Assembly: GCF_044068515.1 (NCBI RefSeq)
Contig: NZ_JBIPKI010000001.1
Location: 247,276 to 311,275, forward strand
Source of the DNA: Desulfurivibrio sp044068515
GTDB taxonomy: Bacteria > Desulfobacterota > Desulfobulbia > Desulfobulbales > Desulfurivibrionaceae
Length of the DNA: 64,000 nucleotides
Direction of reading: 5' to 3'
In this document: positions 1-9,017 of the stretch, in pieces
Layout: each line of letters begins with the position of its first letter
Position numbering within the stretch: position 1 is the stretch's first letter
Made by a program: the position numbers and the translations under genes
The notes under the pieces: generated by a model
Told to the model about the DNA's origin: nothing
The model's input: only the letters and a program-made list of their open reading frames with translations
The model's database searches: none

Positions 1-1654
1 AGCGTTGCCAGCTGTCGCCGGGCATTTTGCTGAGCAGCGAACCTTTGCCGTGGACCACCTCGTCATGGGAAAGGGGCAGAATGAAATTTTCGCTGAAGGC
101 GTAGAGCAGGGAAAAGGTCAGAGAACTGTGGTGGTATTTGCGGAAAAGAGGATCGGTTTGGAAGTAAAGGAGGGTGTCGTTCATCCAGCCCATGTTCCAC
201 TTGTAGCCGAAGCCCAGCCCTCCGGTTGCCGCCGGCTTGGAAACCCCGAAGAAGCTGGTTGATTCCTCGGCGATCATCATGATATCCGGGTGGCGATCAT
301 AAACAATGGTGTTGAGGTGTTTCAGGAACTCAATGGCCTCGATGTTTTCCCGCCCCCCGTATTCGTTGGGGATCCATTCTCCCTCCCGGCGGGCGTAATC
401 GAGATAGAGCATCGAGGCCACTGCGTCCACCCGCAGCCCGTCGATATGATAGCGCTCAAACCAGAACAAGGCGTTGGCGATCAGGAAGTTGGTCACCTCT
501 TTGCGGCCGTAGTTAAAGACCAGGGTGCCCCATTCCTGGTGGGCCCCCTTGCGCGGGTCCTCGTGTTCGTAGAGGGCGGTGCCGTCGAAACGGCTCAGGC
601 CGTGGCCGTCGGTGGGGAAGTGGGAGGGCACCCAGTCGAGAATGACCCCGATGCCGTGGCGATGGCATTCATTGATCAGCCAGGCGAAATCATCGGGGGT
701 GCCGAAACGGCTGGTCACGGCGAAAAAGCCAATTACCTGGTAACCCCAGGATTCATCGAGGGGGTGTTCCATCACCGGCATAAATTCCACATGGGTGAAC
801 CCCATCTCCTTGACGTATGGAATCAGGGCGGCGGCGATTTCCCGGTAGGAGAGAAAACGGGCAGGGTCGGCGGGATCGCGGCGCCAGGAGCCGAGATGGA
901 TTTCGTAGATCGACATCGGCCGGCGATAGGTTGTCTTTTCCCGCCGGGCCGCCAGCCATTCCTCGTCGCTCCAGGAGAAATGGTTGATATCCCGGACCAC
1001 CGAGGCGGTCCGGGGGCGGATCTCGCTGAAAAACTGGAAGGGGTCGGCCTTCTCCAGAATATCCCCCTGCTGGGTGCGGATTTCAAACTTGTAGGGTTCA
1101 CCGGGGCCGATCTCCGGCAGGAACAGCTCCCAGATGCCGGATGCGCCCAGGACCCGCATCTGGTGGAGGCGGCCGTCCCAGTAGTTGAAGTTGCCGATTA
1201 TGCTGACCCGGCGGGCGTTGGGGGCCCAGACCCGGAAGATGGTGCCCTTGACCCCGTCAATGGTGGTGGGGTGGGCCCCGAGCTTGTCGTAGAGGCGGTA
1301 ATGGGTGCCGCTGTTGAAAAGATAACGGTCGTAATCGCTCAACTGGGGCCAGAAGCGATAGGGATCATCGAACTGATGGGTGGCCCCGTCGGGATAGTGG
1401 GCCTCCAGGCGGTAGGGGAAAAATTCGCGGCAACCGGGCAGGGTGATTTCGAAAAGACCCTCCGCGCGAATTTTGTACATTTCCTGCCGCTTGCCTTCGC
1501 TGAGCAGGAAAACCCCAGCCGCCGAGGGTTGAAAGCACCGCACCACCGCTGCCGGAGTTTCGCCCTCCACCAGGTGAAATCCCAGAACCAGAAAGGGATC
1601 GTGGTGGTCGGAATGAATGATCCGGTTGAATTCGGATGACGTATGGTCGTTCAT
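1..1654 (-). CDS. glgB: 1,4-alpha-glucan branching enzyme, 3' end outside window
   Basis: Makes alpha-1,6 branches in glycogen (cytoplasmic, GH13). The minus-strand frame opens with ATG at 1654 (MNDHTSSEFNRIIHSDHHDP) and stays open to the left window edge, giving about 551 of the usual 630-730 residues. Visible in order are an N-terminal carbohydrate-binding segment, the RVWAPNA and VSIIGNFNYWDG signatures of the CBM48 domain, then the GH13 barrel with EFMPVMEHP, GVILDWVPSHFP, the nucleophile region DGLRVDAVASML, MIAEEST carrying the acid/base Glu, and LSHDEVVHGKG. The C-terminal beta domain lies off the window. No other glycogen gene is visible. The ribosome-binding site is weak, but the start matches the family N-terminus. 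Identity is secure; only completeness is unknown. Confidence 0.95.
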   Translation of the reverse strand, partial: MNDHTSSEFNRIIHSDHHDPFLVLGFHLVEGETPAAVVRCFQPSAAGVFLLSEGKRQEMYKIRAEGLFEITLPGCREFFPYRLEAHYPDGATHQFDDPYRFWPQLSDYDRYLFNSGTHYRLYDKLGAHPTTIDGVKGTIFRVWAPNARRVSIIGNFNYWDGRLHQMRVLGASGIWELFLPEIGPGEPYKFEIRTQQGDILEKADPFQFFSEIRPRTASVVRDINHFSWSDEEWLAARREKTTYRRPMSIYEIHLGSWRRDPADPARFLSYREIAAALIPYVKEMGFTHVEFMPVMEHPLDESWGYQVIGFFAVTSRFGTPDDFAWLINECHRHGIGVILDWVPSHFPTDGHGLSRFDGTALYEHEDPRKGAHQEWGTLVFNYGRKEVTNFLIANALFWFERYHIDGLRVDAVASMLYLDYARREGEWIPNEYGGRENIEAIEFLKHLNTIVYDRHPDIMMIAEESTSFFGVSKPAATGGLGFGYKWNMGWMNDTLLYFQTDPLFRKYHHSSLTFSLLYAFSENFILPLSHDEVVHGKGSLLSKMPGDSWQR

Positions 1655-1851
1655 ATTTCTCAACTCGACAAGAGATATAAGGTAATTAGAAGCGCCGGAA
1701 GATAGGGCTGACGCGGCCCCGGCCGTTGTCCCGACCGGGTTTTGGTCGTCAACCTACGATGTTGTAGCACAGGATGCCAGCCGCTGACAAGCAAAGATCA
1801 GGGCCGGGTGGCTCCTGATCGTGGCGCCGGGGTGATGGCCGGGGGATGATC

Positions 1852-1878
1852 TTGACGCTTGCCGATCGGGAATGATAG
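1852..1878 (+). promoter_or_regulatory. possible sigma-70 promoter upstream of yqgE
   Basis: A TTGACG hexamer at 1852-1857 is followed 15 nt later by TGATAG at 1873-1878. The spacer is a little short. The site lies about 105 nt upstream of the yqgE start in the 327-nt gap between divergent glgB and yqgE. Sequence resemblance only. Confidence 0.35.
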
Positions 1879-1981
1879 AGTTTTAAGGGAGCCGAGCCCC
1901 GGTAAATGGTTGAGGGCCCGGCTCCGGGCTTCGGGTCTGTCCTGGAGCCGGATTGTTAATCCTGCCGGGGGGATACTCACA

Positions 1982-2533
1982 TTGGACAGCTTGCAAGGCT
2001 ATTTTCTCATCGCCACTCCCCATATGTCCGACGCCCGCTTCGCCGAAACGGTGATTTATCTCTGTGTCCACAATGAGGAAGGAGCCATGGGACTGGTCAT
2101 CAATCAGCCCCTGAAGGACGTCAGCCTGGCGGACATTCTGGCCAATGCCGGCATCCCTTACCCGGACGAGTTGCCGGGGCCGGTTTATCTGGGCGGGCCG
2201 GTGGAAACCAGTCATGTCTTCATGATTTATTCGTCGGATTACAGTATTTTCAACCAATTGGTGGTCAGTCCCGGGGTTTCCCTCTCCCGCGATCCGCAAT
2301 TATTTTATGACCTGGCCGCCGGTCATGGTCCCCGTTACTATCTCGTCACCCTGGGCTACGCCGGCTGGGCTCCGGGCCAGCTCGAGGCCGAACTCAGCGT
2401 TGAGGGCTGGCTGGCCCTGCCGGCCCACGAGGATATTATCTTCGCCACCCCGGATCAGCACAAGTGGCGTAAAGCAGCCCAGGCCCACGGAATTGACATC
2501 GGTCTCTTCGGCAGCATCGTCGGTTCAGCCTGA
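1982..2533 (+). CDS. YqgE/AlgH family protein (DUF179)
   Basis: A small cytoplasmic protein of the UPF0301/AlgH family, whose biochemical role is not settled. The sequence shows family signatures: GYFLIATPHM near the N-terminus, VIYLCVHNEEGAMGLVINQP, VYLGGPVE, and YLVTLGYAGWAPGQLEAEL. About 183 residues from the chosen start, the usual size. I chose TTG at 1982 because a G-rich Shine-Dalgarno stretch lies just upstream and the protein then begins a few residues before GYFLIATP, as in homologues. The frame is open further upstream to 1859, but that extension is proline/arginine-rich and not family-like. Transcribed divergently from glgB, no operon partner. Family assignment firm, start moderately firm. 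Confidence 0.88.
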   Translation: MDSLQGYFLIATPHMSDARFAETVIYLCVHNEEGAMGLVINQPLKDVSLADILANAGIPYPDELPGPVYLGGPVETSHVFMIYSSDYSIFNQLVVSPGVSLSRDPQLFYDLAAGHGPRYYLVTLGYAGWAPGQLEAELSVEGWLALPAHEDIIFATPDQHKWRKAAQAHGIDIGLFGSIVGSA

Positions 2534-2794
2534 GCACCGCCCTCTGCCGGCGCCGGAACCTGCCTTTGCGGCCCGGATCCGTCGGCCCGCCCAGCCATGT
2601 TCCTCCCTGGTCGCCTGATTTTTTTCAATTTTTTTCTAGCCGGGTTTTCGTTATTTCTCCCCGGGGTGGACGCTTACCCCGATCCATCCTGCTGGCAGGC
2701 CACTTGCTCTCTGGAATCATGATGTTATCCTGACCCCGATCCCTTCGGGCAAAAACCTTCTCAATATCATACTAAAACCAGCAGGGAGGTGACT

Positions 2795-4783
2795 ATGACG
2801 GAGCAGACCCAGTCCGCCGCCGGCAAGCCTCGCATTCTGATGAACCCGCCGGTGTTCATCCTGTCCGCCGTTCTCACCGTGGCCTTCGTGCTTTTCGCCA
2901 TGCTGGCCACCGAAACCGCCGGGGCCCTCTTCAGCGCCACCCAGGGTTGGATCACCGAGTCCGCCGGCTGGTTTTACGTGCTGGCGGTGGCCGGCTTTCT
3001 GGTCTTTGTCATCGGCCTGGCCCTGTCCGGCTACGGCCGGATCAAGCTGGGCAGCGACCATAGCGAACCCGAGTACAGCTACTGGTCCTGGTTCGCCATG
3101 CTCTTTTCCGCCGGGATGGGCATCGGCCTGATGTTTTTCGGGGTGGCCGAGCCGGTGATGCATTACGTCAGTCCACCGGTGGGGGAGGCCGAAACCGCCG
3201 AGGCGGCCCGCCAGGCCATGCGCATCACCTTCTTTCACTGGGGAGTTCACGCCTGGGCCATATACGCGGTGGTGGCCTTGTCGCTGGCCTATTTTTCCTT
3301 CCGCCAGGGCCTGCCCCTGACCATCCGCTCTTCCCTGTACCCCCTGATCGGCGAACGGATTTACGGACCCATCGGGCACGCGGTGGATATCTTCGCGGTT
3401 CTGGGCACCATTTTCGGGGTGGCGACCTCGCTGGGTTTCGGGGTGATCCAGATCAATTCCGGTCTCCATTATCTCTTCTCGGTGCCGACCACGGTGGGGG
3501 TCCAGGTGATCCTGATCGCGGTAATCACCGCCATCGCCACTCTATCGGTGGCCCTGGGCCTGGATGCCGGCATCCGCCGGATTTCCCTGCTCAACATGAT
3601 CCTGGCGGCGGGGCTGCTGGCTTTTGTCCTGGTGGCCGGGCCGACGATCTTTCTCCTCCAGACCATGGTCCAGAACACCGGCATGTACATCTCCTCGCTC
3701 TTCGAGATGACCTTCAACCTCTATGCTTATGAGCCCACCGACTGGATCGGGGGCTGGACCCTGTTTTACTGGGGCTGGTGGATCGCCTGGGCGCCCTTTG
3801 TCGGGATGTTCATCGCCCGGGTCTCCAAGGGGCGAACCATCCGCGAGTTCGTAGTGGGGGTGCTGTTGGTGCCGGTGGGTTTCACCTTCATGTGGATGAC
3901 CTTTTTCGGCGATACCGCGCTCCACATGATCATGGTGCAAGGGATCGGCGCCTTGGCCGAGGCGGTGGCGGCGGATACCTCGGTGGCGCTCTTTCAGTTT
4001 TTCGAGCAGCTGCCCCTTTCCGGCATCACCGCCCTGATCGCCACCCTGCTGGTAGTTACCTTTTTCGTCACTTCTTCCGACTCGGGCTCCCTGGTGGTGG
4101 ATATCCTGACCTCGGGAGGCCAGGAGGAGTCACCCGCCTGGCAGCGGATTTTCTGGGCCTTGGTAGAAGGGGTGGTGGCGGCGGCCCTCTTGCTGGCCGG
4201 CGGCTTGGCGGCCCTGCAGACCGCCACCATCGCCAGCGCCTTACCCTTTACGGTGGTGATGATTCTGATGTGCTGGGGCCTGTTGCGGGCCCTGCAGATC
4301 GAAGGGGTCAAAAGAATCAGTCTGCGCGAGGCCCGGGTGATGCCCCGGGGACCCCATGCCGCCCTCAACTGGCAACAGCGCCTCCAGACCCTGGTCCATC
4401 AGCCCCGGCGCCGGGAGGTGCTGAATTTTCTCGACACGGTGGTCAAGCCGGCCCTGCACGAGGTGGCGGGAGAGTTGCGCAAGCAGCAAATGGATGCCCG
4501 GGTTGAGGAGGGAGAGGACGGCCGGGTCTGGGTGGAGGTTCGCCACGGCGACGAGGTTGACTTTTTCTATTCGGTCCGCCCCCGTCCCTACGAGCCGCCC
4601 ACTCTGGTGATGCGGGACACCCGGTCTTCCCGGGCAGAAGCCCTCAAGTATTACCGGGCCGAGGTCCATCTCCGCGAGGGCGGCCAGGATTACGACATCA
4701 TGGGTTGGAGCAAGGAATACGTGATCAGCGATGTGCTGGAGCAGTACGAACGGCACATCCACTTTCTCCAGGCCGTGCGTTGA
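2795..4783 (+). CDS. BCCT-family betaine/carnitine/choline-type transporter
   Basis: Inner-membrane secondary transporter for compatible solutes such as glycine betaine, used against osmotic stress. The sequence predicts about 12 membrane helices in the first ~530 residues, with the family motif SAGMGIGLMFFGVAEPVMHY in TM3 and the Trp-rich TM8 segment WWIAWAPFVGMFIARVSKGR. A cytoplasmic C-terminal tail of ~130 residues follows, as in the longer BetT-type members (662 residues in total). TM3 carries Gly where proton-coupled choline transporters are reported to carry Asp (GMGIGL versus GxGIDL), which favours a betaine-type substrate; that is inference. ATG at 2795 is preceded by GGGAGG at the right spacing; a GTG at 2789 lies inside the Shine-Dalgarno and is rejected. 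Next gene downstream is a porin. Confidence 0.93.
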   Translation: MTEQTQSAAGKPRILMNPPVFILSAVLTVAFVLFAMLATETAGALFSATQGWITESAGWFYVLAVAGFLVFVIGLALSGYGRIKLGSDHSEPEYSYWSWFAMLFSAGMGIGLMFFGVAEPVMHYVSPPVGEAETAEAARQAMRITFFHWGVHAWAIYAVVALSLAYFSFRQGLPLTIRSSLYPLIGERIYGPIGHAVDIFAVLGTIFGVATSLGFGVIQINSGLHYLFSVPTTVGVQVILIAVITAIATLSVALGLDAGIRRISLLNMILAAGLLAFVLVAGPTIFLLQTMVQNTGMYISSLFEMTFNLYAYEPTDWIGGWTLFYWGWWIAWAPFVGMFIARVSKGRTIREFVVGVLLVPVGFTFMWMTFFGDTALHMIMVQGIGALAEAVAADTSVALFQFFEQLPLSGITALIATLLVVTFFVTSSDSGSLVVDILTSGGQEESPAWQRIFWALVEGVVAAALLLAGGLAALQTATIASALPFTVVMILMCWGLLRALQIEGVKRISLREARVMPRGPHAALNWQQRLQTLVHQPRRREVLNFLDTVVKPALHEVAGELRKQQMDARVEEGEDGRVWVEVRHGDEVDFFYSVRPRPYEPPTLVMRDTRSSRAEALKYYRAEVHLREGGQDYDIMGWSKEYVISDVLEQYERHIHFLQAVR

Positions 4784-4787
4784 GACC

Positions 4788-4809
4788 AGCGCCCCGGAAC
4801 CGGGGCGCT
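4788..4809. terminator. perfect 10-bp inverted repeat after the BCCT gene
   Basis: AGCGCCCCGG, two A residues, then CCGGGGCGCT forms a very stable GC hairpin 5 nt after the BCCT stop. There is no T-run, so it may act as a transcript 3'-end stabiliser or weak terminator between the transporter and the porin. Confidence 0.5.
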
Positions 4810-4896
4810 CTGAAGCGGGCAAAGCGGCGTCCCGACCCGTTCCGGCCGGACCGGGGGCGCGGCTTTGCCGCCCCACATTATCAGGAGGTTTTTCTC

Positions 4897-5898
4897 ATGC
4901 CATCGATGCAGCGTTCCCTGACCGGAGCCGGCCTGGCCCTTTTGCTGGCGGCCCCGACCCCGTCTTTCGCCGCTGAAAACTTCAACTACCAGTTCTACGG
5001 TTCCGCCCGGCTTCAGGGTGAGGCGGTCCGTCCGGAAAACCGCCAGGCTCTTGGTTCTTATACCGCCCTGCGCGATGCCTATTCCCGGCTCGGAGTGACC
5101 GCCGATTATACCCCCGCCGCCTCCGGCTTGACCATCTTCGGCCAGTTGGAAGTGCCGGTGGATCTGGCCAACCTGCGCTTCCAGGATCCCTTCGACCACA
5201 GCCAGGATGTCCGGGTGGCCCAGGTCGGCCTGCGGGGTGATTGGGGTTCGCTGGCCGGAGGCAAAATGTGGATGCCCTACTACAACTCCATCGCCTACCC
5301 GGTGGACATGTTCAGCAGCTATTACACCGGATTTGCCACCTTCACCAACTTTCGCCTGAGTGAGACCTTGAGCTACTACAGCCCGGATTTCAACGGGTTT
5401 TCCTTCGCCCTGGCCTGGAGCAACGACAATGGGGCCGGCGGCAGCGACCGCTACCAGGGCACCGCCACTTACGACTTGGGCGCCATGGCCTTGGCCGCGG
5501 GCCTGGATCGTTTAAGCAGCGACTGGCGGATCTGGGGTTTCTCCTTGACCCACAACTGGGACAATTTTTATCTCGGGGCCAAACTGGAGATTCATGACAG
5601 TGATATTGCAACCGGCTACGGGGCCGACGGCGATATCGCCCTAAACCTCTTCACCTCCTACACCATGGGCAAAAACACCCTGAAGGGGATGCTGGCCCAG
5701 GTCGACAATTACGGCGAAACCATCATCCACCTGGGCGTTGATCACCAGTTCAACCCCGCCCTGATGTTTTTCGTCGAATACTACCGGGAGCAGGAAAGGG
5801 CCGCCATAACCACCAAGCGCGGCAGCGGTGATGAAACCTGGCTCAACGATTTCGGCGGCGGCCAGGTCTGGGTGATCGGCGCCCGCTTCGACTTCTAG
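4897..5898 (+). CDS. Gram-negative outer-membrane porin
   Basis: General diffusion-type porin of 333 residues. It starts with a Sec signal peptide (MPSMQRSLTGAGLALLLAAP, cleavage after SFAA), followed by alternating beta-strand sequence such as YQFYGSARLQGEAV, LGVTADYTP, VAQVGLRGDWGSLAGGKMWM and FSFALAWSNDN, and ends in RFDF. A terminal Phe is the outer-membrane protein signature recognised by the BAM machinery. ATG at 4897 is preceded by AGGAGG at ideal spacing; the open frame upstream overlaps the BCCT gene and is not coding. Substrate selectivity cannot be told. The stop codon lies in a CTAG that also supplies the stop of the convergent TSUP gene. Confidence 0.88.
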   Translation: MPSMQRSLTGAGLALLLAAPTPSFAAENFNYQFYGSARLQGEAVRPENRQALGSYTALRDAYSRLGVTADYTPAASGLTIFGQLEVPVDLANLRFQDPFDHSQDVRVAQVGLRGDWGSLAGGKMWMPYYNSIAYPVDMFSSYYTGFATFTNFRLSETLSYYSPDFNGFSFALAWSNDNGAGGSDRYQGTATYDLGAMALAAGLDRLSSDWRIWGFSLTHNWDNFYLGAKLEIHDSDIATGYGADGDIALNLFTSYTMGKNTLKGMLAQVDNYGETIIHLGVDHQFNPALMFFVEYYREQERAAITTKRGSGDETWLNDFGGGQVWVIGARFDF

Positions 5899-6839
5899 AG
5901 CCAGATGTTCAGGATATAGCGCCCCCCGCCGAAGAGCAGGATGGCGGCCAGCAGCCACTTGATGGCCTGGGCCGGCACGAATTTCTGCACCCGGGCGGCG
6001 ATATACATCCCCAGCAGGCCGCCCGCCCCCATCAGCAGGCCCAGCAGCCAGTCCGGGGCCACCGCCAGGTCGGGGTAGAAGGGGGCCAGAACCTGGTAGA
6101 AGAGGGCCGCCACCACCGAGGTGAGAAAGGTCCCCATCAGGCAGGCCCCGGCGATGGTGTAAACCGGCAGGTGGAAAATTGCCACGAAGAAGGGGGCGAT
6201 GATGGCTCCGCCCCCGATCCCGTACATGCCGCCGATTATCCCGACCAGGGCGCTGAGCCCGAAAACCCCCATGGTCGGGGCGCTGATGCGTTCGCCGTAA
6301 AAGGTGTAATCGATGCTTTTGAGGGTGAGCCGGCCCAATTCCACCCGCGGCAGAGGCTCCCGGGAGGCCGCGTCCCGGCGTTGGAATTCGTTGACCAACT
6401 GCTGGAAGCGCTTCTCGGAAGCGGCTGCGCCGCCCCCGGCGGGGGGCCTGAGGAGAGCCTTGACCATGAACAGGCCGAGATAGAGCAGCACCAGGCCGGC
6501 AAAAACCTTGAAATGTTCGGGATCGGGCAGGTAGCTGACCCGCAGCAGCACCCCGATCAGCACCCCCGGTACGGTGCCGGCCACCACCACCCAGGTCAGG
6601 GGCCAGACCATCCGACCTTCGCGGATAAAGCGGTAAACCCCGCCGGGGATGGCCACGATATTGAAAAGGTGATTGGTGGCGCTGACCGCCGGGGTGGTGA
6701 AGCCCAGCACGCTCATCTGAAAAGGCAGCAGCAGGTTGGCCCCGGAAACTCCGCCCATCCCGCAGACCAGAGCCACCGCGAACCCCGCCAGGAAAGGCAC
6801 CCAAGGTGCCACCTCGATTCCCGCCACTGGAAAGAACAT
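5895..6839 (-). CDS. TSUP/TauE-SafE family membrane exporter
   Basis: Inner-membrane permease of the sulfite exporter TauE/SafE family (anions such as sulfite or sulfonates; substrate not predictable here). 314 residues with about eight membrane helices in two halves. Each half has a Gly-rich motif: FAVALVCGMGGVSGANLLLP near the N-terminus and ALVGIIGGMYGIGGGAIIAP in the second half. A hydrophilic cytoplasmic loop of ~65 residues (RPPAGGGAAASEKRF onward) separates the halves. ATG at 6839 gives MFFPVAGIEVAPW; the longer frame to 6899 adds a cysteine-rich non-family segment. The stop (CTA on the plus strand at 5895-5897) shares the CTAG palindrome with the porin stop, so no intergenic terminator fits between the two convergent genes. 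Confidence 0.88.
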   Translation of the reverse strand: MFFPVAGIEVAPWVPFLAGFAVALVCGMGGVSGANLLLPFQMSVLGFTTPAVSATNHLFNIVAIPGGVYRFIREGRMVWPLTWVVVAGTVPGVLIGVLLRVSYLPDPEHFKVFAGLVLLYLGLFMVKALLRPPAGGGAAASEKRFQQLVNEFQRRDAASREPLPRVELGRLTLKSIDYTFYGERISAPTMGVFGLSALVGIIGGMYGIGGGAIIAPFFVAIFHLPVYTIAGACLMGTFLTSVVAALFYQVLAPFYPDLAVAPDWLLGLLMGAGGLLGMYIAARVQKFVPAQAIKWLLAAILLFGGGRYILNIWL

Positions 6840-7080
6840 GCGCTCACCCGATTGTTGGTGGTTGCAAAAAGGCCAAGGACATGGCCGGCAAGCTACCAAG
6901 CCCCTTTATCGGTGTCAACCATACCGCACGCCCGGGAACAAGCTTTGGCCGGTCCCGGACTTGCCGGTGGATTTTGCCCATCAGGTCAGTTAACATCCTC
7001 AAAAGGGCAGGGGTTAGCGGCAAACTGACCGCATTGATCCTGGCGGCGCTGGCGCCGTCTTTTGAGTGAGGAAAGAACAA

Positions 7081-7512
7081 ATGAGTTTATTCAGGTCATT
7101 AAGCTCTCGCGAAATTATAATGGGAAAGCTTCGGCATGGCTCTGATCTGTTGACCGAACTTACCGCTATCGCTGTGCGGCGCGGAATCCAGCTCGGCCGC
7201 ATCGAGGCGATAGGCGCGGTCCGACAGGCCCGCATCGGTTTTTATGATCAGTCGGGGCAAAAGTACCGGTATTGCACTTTCGAGCAGCCAATGGAGATTA
7301 CCCAGCTGATCGGGAATGTATCCCTCAAGGATGAGAATGCTTTTATCCACGCTCACATAACCCTGGCCGATGAAACGGGGAAATGCTATGGCGGCCACCT
7401 TGCCCATGGGACAGAGGTCTTTGCCTGCGAGTTTATTCTCGAAGCCTATGACGGCCCCACTTTCGAGCGTAGCTTTGATGTAGAAACCGGCTTGCAGTTG
7501 TGGTCCATCTAG
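7081..7512 (+). CDS. PPC (DUF296) domain protein
   Basis: Single PCC/PPC-domain protein of 143 residues. Such domains form trimers and occur in plant AT-hook proteins; stand-alone bacterial copies are of unknown function. The whole length is one domain: SSREIIMGKLRHGSDLLTEL, IGAVRQARIGFYDQ, ENAFIHAHITLAD, CYGGHLAHGTEVFACEFILE. The HAHI and GGHL histidines correspond to the conserved metal- or ligand-binding patch of the fold. ATG at 7081 follows GAGGAAAG; the GTG at 7066 lies upstream of that site. Isolated gene, convergent with the efflux operon. Confidence 0.85.
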   Translation: MSLFRSLSSREIIMGKLRHGSDLLTELTAIAVRRGIQLGRIEAIGAVRQARIGFYDQSGQKYRYCTFEQPMEITQLIGNVSLKDENAFIHAHITLADETGKCYGGHLAHGTEVFACEFILEAYDGPTFERSFDVETGLQLWSI

Positions 7513-7546
7513 CAGCCACTGCCGCCGAAAACAAACGGAGGGTGGG

Positions 7547-7570
7547 GCCGCCAGCGCCATCCCTGGCGGC
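7547..7570. terminator. hairpin between convergent PPC gene and efflux operon
   Basis: GCCGCCAG and CTGGCGGC form an 8-bp perfect stem around an 8-nt loop, midway between the two converging stop codons. No T-run on either side, so it is a candidate bidirectional transcript-end structure rather than a classic terminator. Confidence 0.4.
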
Positions 7571-7585
7571 GGGGAAACAGTTTGC

Positions 7586-8995
7586 CTACTCCTCCCAGCC
7601 GCCGCCCAGGGCCTTGACCAGAGCGATATTGGCCTGGAGCTGCTGGCCGTCGGTGAGCAGGACGGCCCGCTCCAGGGTCAGAGCCGATCTTTCACTGTCG
7701 ATCACCTCGAGATAGCTGACCAGACCGGCCCGGTAGCGGTGGTGGGCAAGGGTCACGGTTTCCCGGGCGGAGGCCGCCGCCCGCTGCTGGGCTTCCTGCT
7801 GGGCGGCCAGGTGCTTAAGGGCGGTGAGGGCGTCTTCCACTTCCCGAAAGGCCTGGAGAATGGTTTGCTGGTACTGGGCCAGGGCTTCCTGGTGGACGGC
7901 CTGAGCCTGCTCCAGCCGGGCCCGGTTGCGGCCGCCGTCGAAGACCGGCAGGCTCAACTGGGGTCCGAAATTCCAGAACCGATTACCGCTGTTCAGCAGG
8001 GTGGAAAGCTCGCTGCTGCCGAAGCCCGCCGCCCCGGTCAACCGGATGGCCGGGAAGAAGGCGGCTTCGGCGGCCCCGATACGGGCGTTGGCCGCCATCA
8101 GCCGCCGCTCGGCGCCGGCCACGTCCGGCCGGCGTTGCAGGAGTTCCGCGGGCAGCCCCGGTTTTACCAGGGGCGGAGTAGGGGCGGGGGCAGGGTCTGC
8201 CGCCTGGATGAAGTTACCGGGTGCCTCACCGACCAGCAGCGCCAAGCCGTGCTCGACTTCGCTGCGCCGTTGGCGCAACGCGATCATTTCAGCCTCGGCG
8301 ACCGCCACCTCGGTTTCTGTCCGGCTCAAGTCCAGCCGGTCGCTTATGCCATGCTGATAGCGGCTGGCCATCAGACGCAGGTTTTCCCGGCGCAGCTCCA
8401 CGGTTTTTCCCAGCAATTCGATTTCACCATCCAGGGTGCGCAAGGCAAAATAGGTCCGGGCCACTTCCCCGTGCAGAATCAGGCGGAAATTTTCCACCTC
8501 CGCCGCTCCGGCGGCGAAATCGGCTCCGGCGGCTTCGCTGAGCCGGCGCAGGCGGCCCCAGAGATCAACTTCGTAACCAAGATTAAGGGGCAGGTTAAGG
8601 GTAGTAGTGGTCATGGTCTGGCCGAGAGGCGAAAGGTCGGCCGGGGTTCGACCCCGTTGGGCCGAGGGCTGCAGGTCCAGGCGGGGCAGCAGGTCGGCCT
8701 CGCTGATTCCAACCAGGGCCCGGGCCTGTTCCAGGCGGGCCAGGGCGGCCCGCAGTTCCAGGTTGTTGGCGGCGGCCTGCTCCTGGAGCTGGTCCAGGAT
8801 CGGATCGCGGTACAGCCGCCACCACTCCCCTTTGGGCAGGTCATCGGCGGGCATGGCCTGTTGCCAGGTTTCATCCTGGGCGGGGCTGTGGCGGTATTCA
8901 ACCGGGCTGGCCACTTCCGGCCTTTGGTAGTCGGGGCCGAGGGCGCAGCCGCCGGCAAAGAGCAGGAAGATTAGGGGTAAAATCACTTTGGGCAT
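7586..8995 (-). CDS. RND efflux outer-membrane lipoprotein (NodT/OprM-type)
   Basis: Outer-membrane channel of a tripartite drug efflux pump. 469 residues starting with a lipoprotein signal (FLLFAGGCALGPDYQRPEVA, lipobox Cys at residue 17), then the two repeats of outer-membrane efflux domain with the usual landmarks: EWWRLYRDPILDQL, LNLGYEVDLWGRLRR, GARVAR-type turns, RPDVAGAERRLMAANARIGAAEAAFFP and SLPVFDGGRNRARLEQAQ. Third structural gene of the operon, 22 nt after the RND pump gene, consistent with co-transcription from the promoter upstream of the TetR gene. Confidence 0.93.
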   Translation of the reverse strand: MPKVILPLIFLLFAGGCALGPDYQRPEVASPVEYRHSPAQDETWQQAMPADDLPKGEWWRLYRDPILDQLQEQAAANNLELRAALARLEQARALVGISEADLLPRLDLQPSAQRGRTPADLSPLGQTMTTTTLNLPLNLGYEVDLWGRLRRLSEAAGADFAAGAAEVENFRLILHGEVARTYFALRTLDGEIELLGKTVELRRENLRLMASRYQHGISDRLDLSRTETEVAVAEAEMIALRQRRSEVEHGLALLVGEAPGNFIQAADPAPAPTPPLVKPGLPAELLQRRPDVAGAERRLMAANARIGAAEAAFFPAIRLTGAAGFGSSELSTLLNSGNRFWNFGPQLSLPVFDGGRNRARLEQAQAVHQEALAQYQQTILQAFREVEDALTALKHLAAQQEAQQRAAASARETVTLAHHRYRAGLVSYLEVIDSERSALTLERAVLLTDGQQLQANIALVKALGGGWEE

Positions 8996-9017
8996 TGCTA
9001 ACTTCTCCTATTAGCTG

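Noticed and set aside
290..1639. Long plus-strand open frame of 449 codons
   Set aside because: Lies antisense to glgB; the minus frame has full GH13 motifs, so the plus frame is a GC-rich shadow.
7739..8974. Plus-strand open frame of 411 codons antisense to the outer-membrane efflux gene
   Set aside because: No recognisable domain; the minus frame is a clear NodT/OprM-type lipoprotein.
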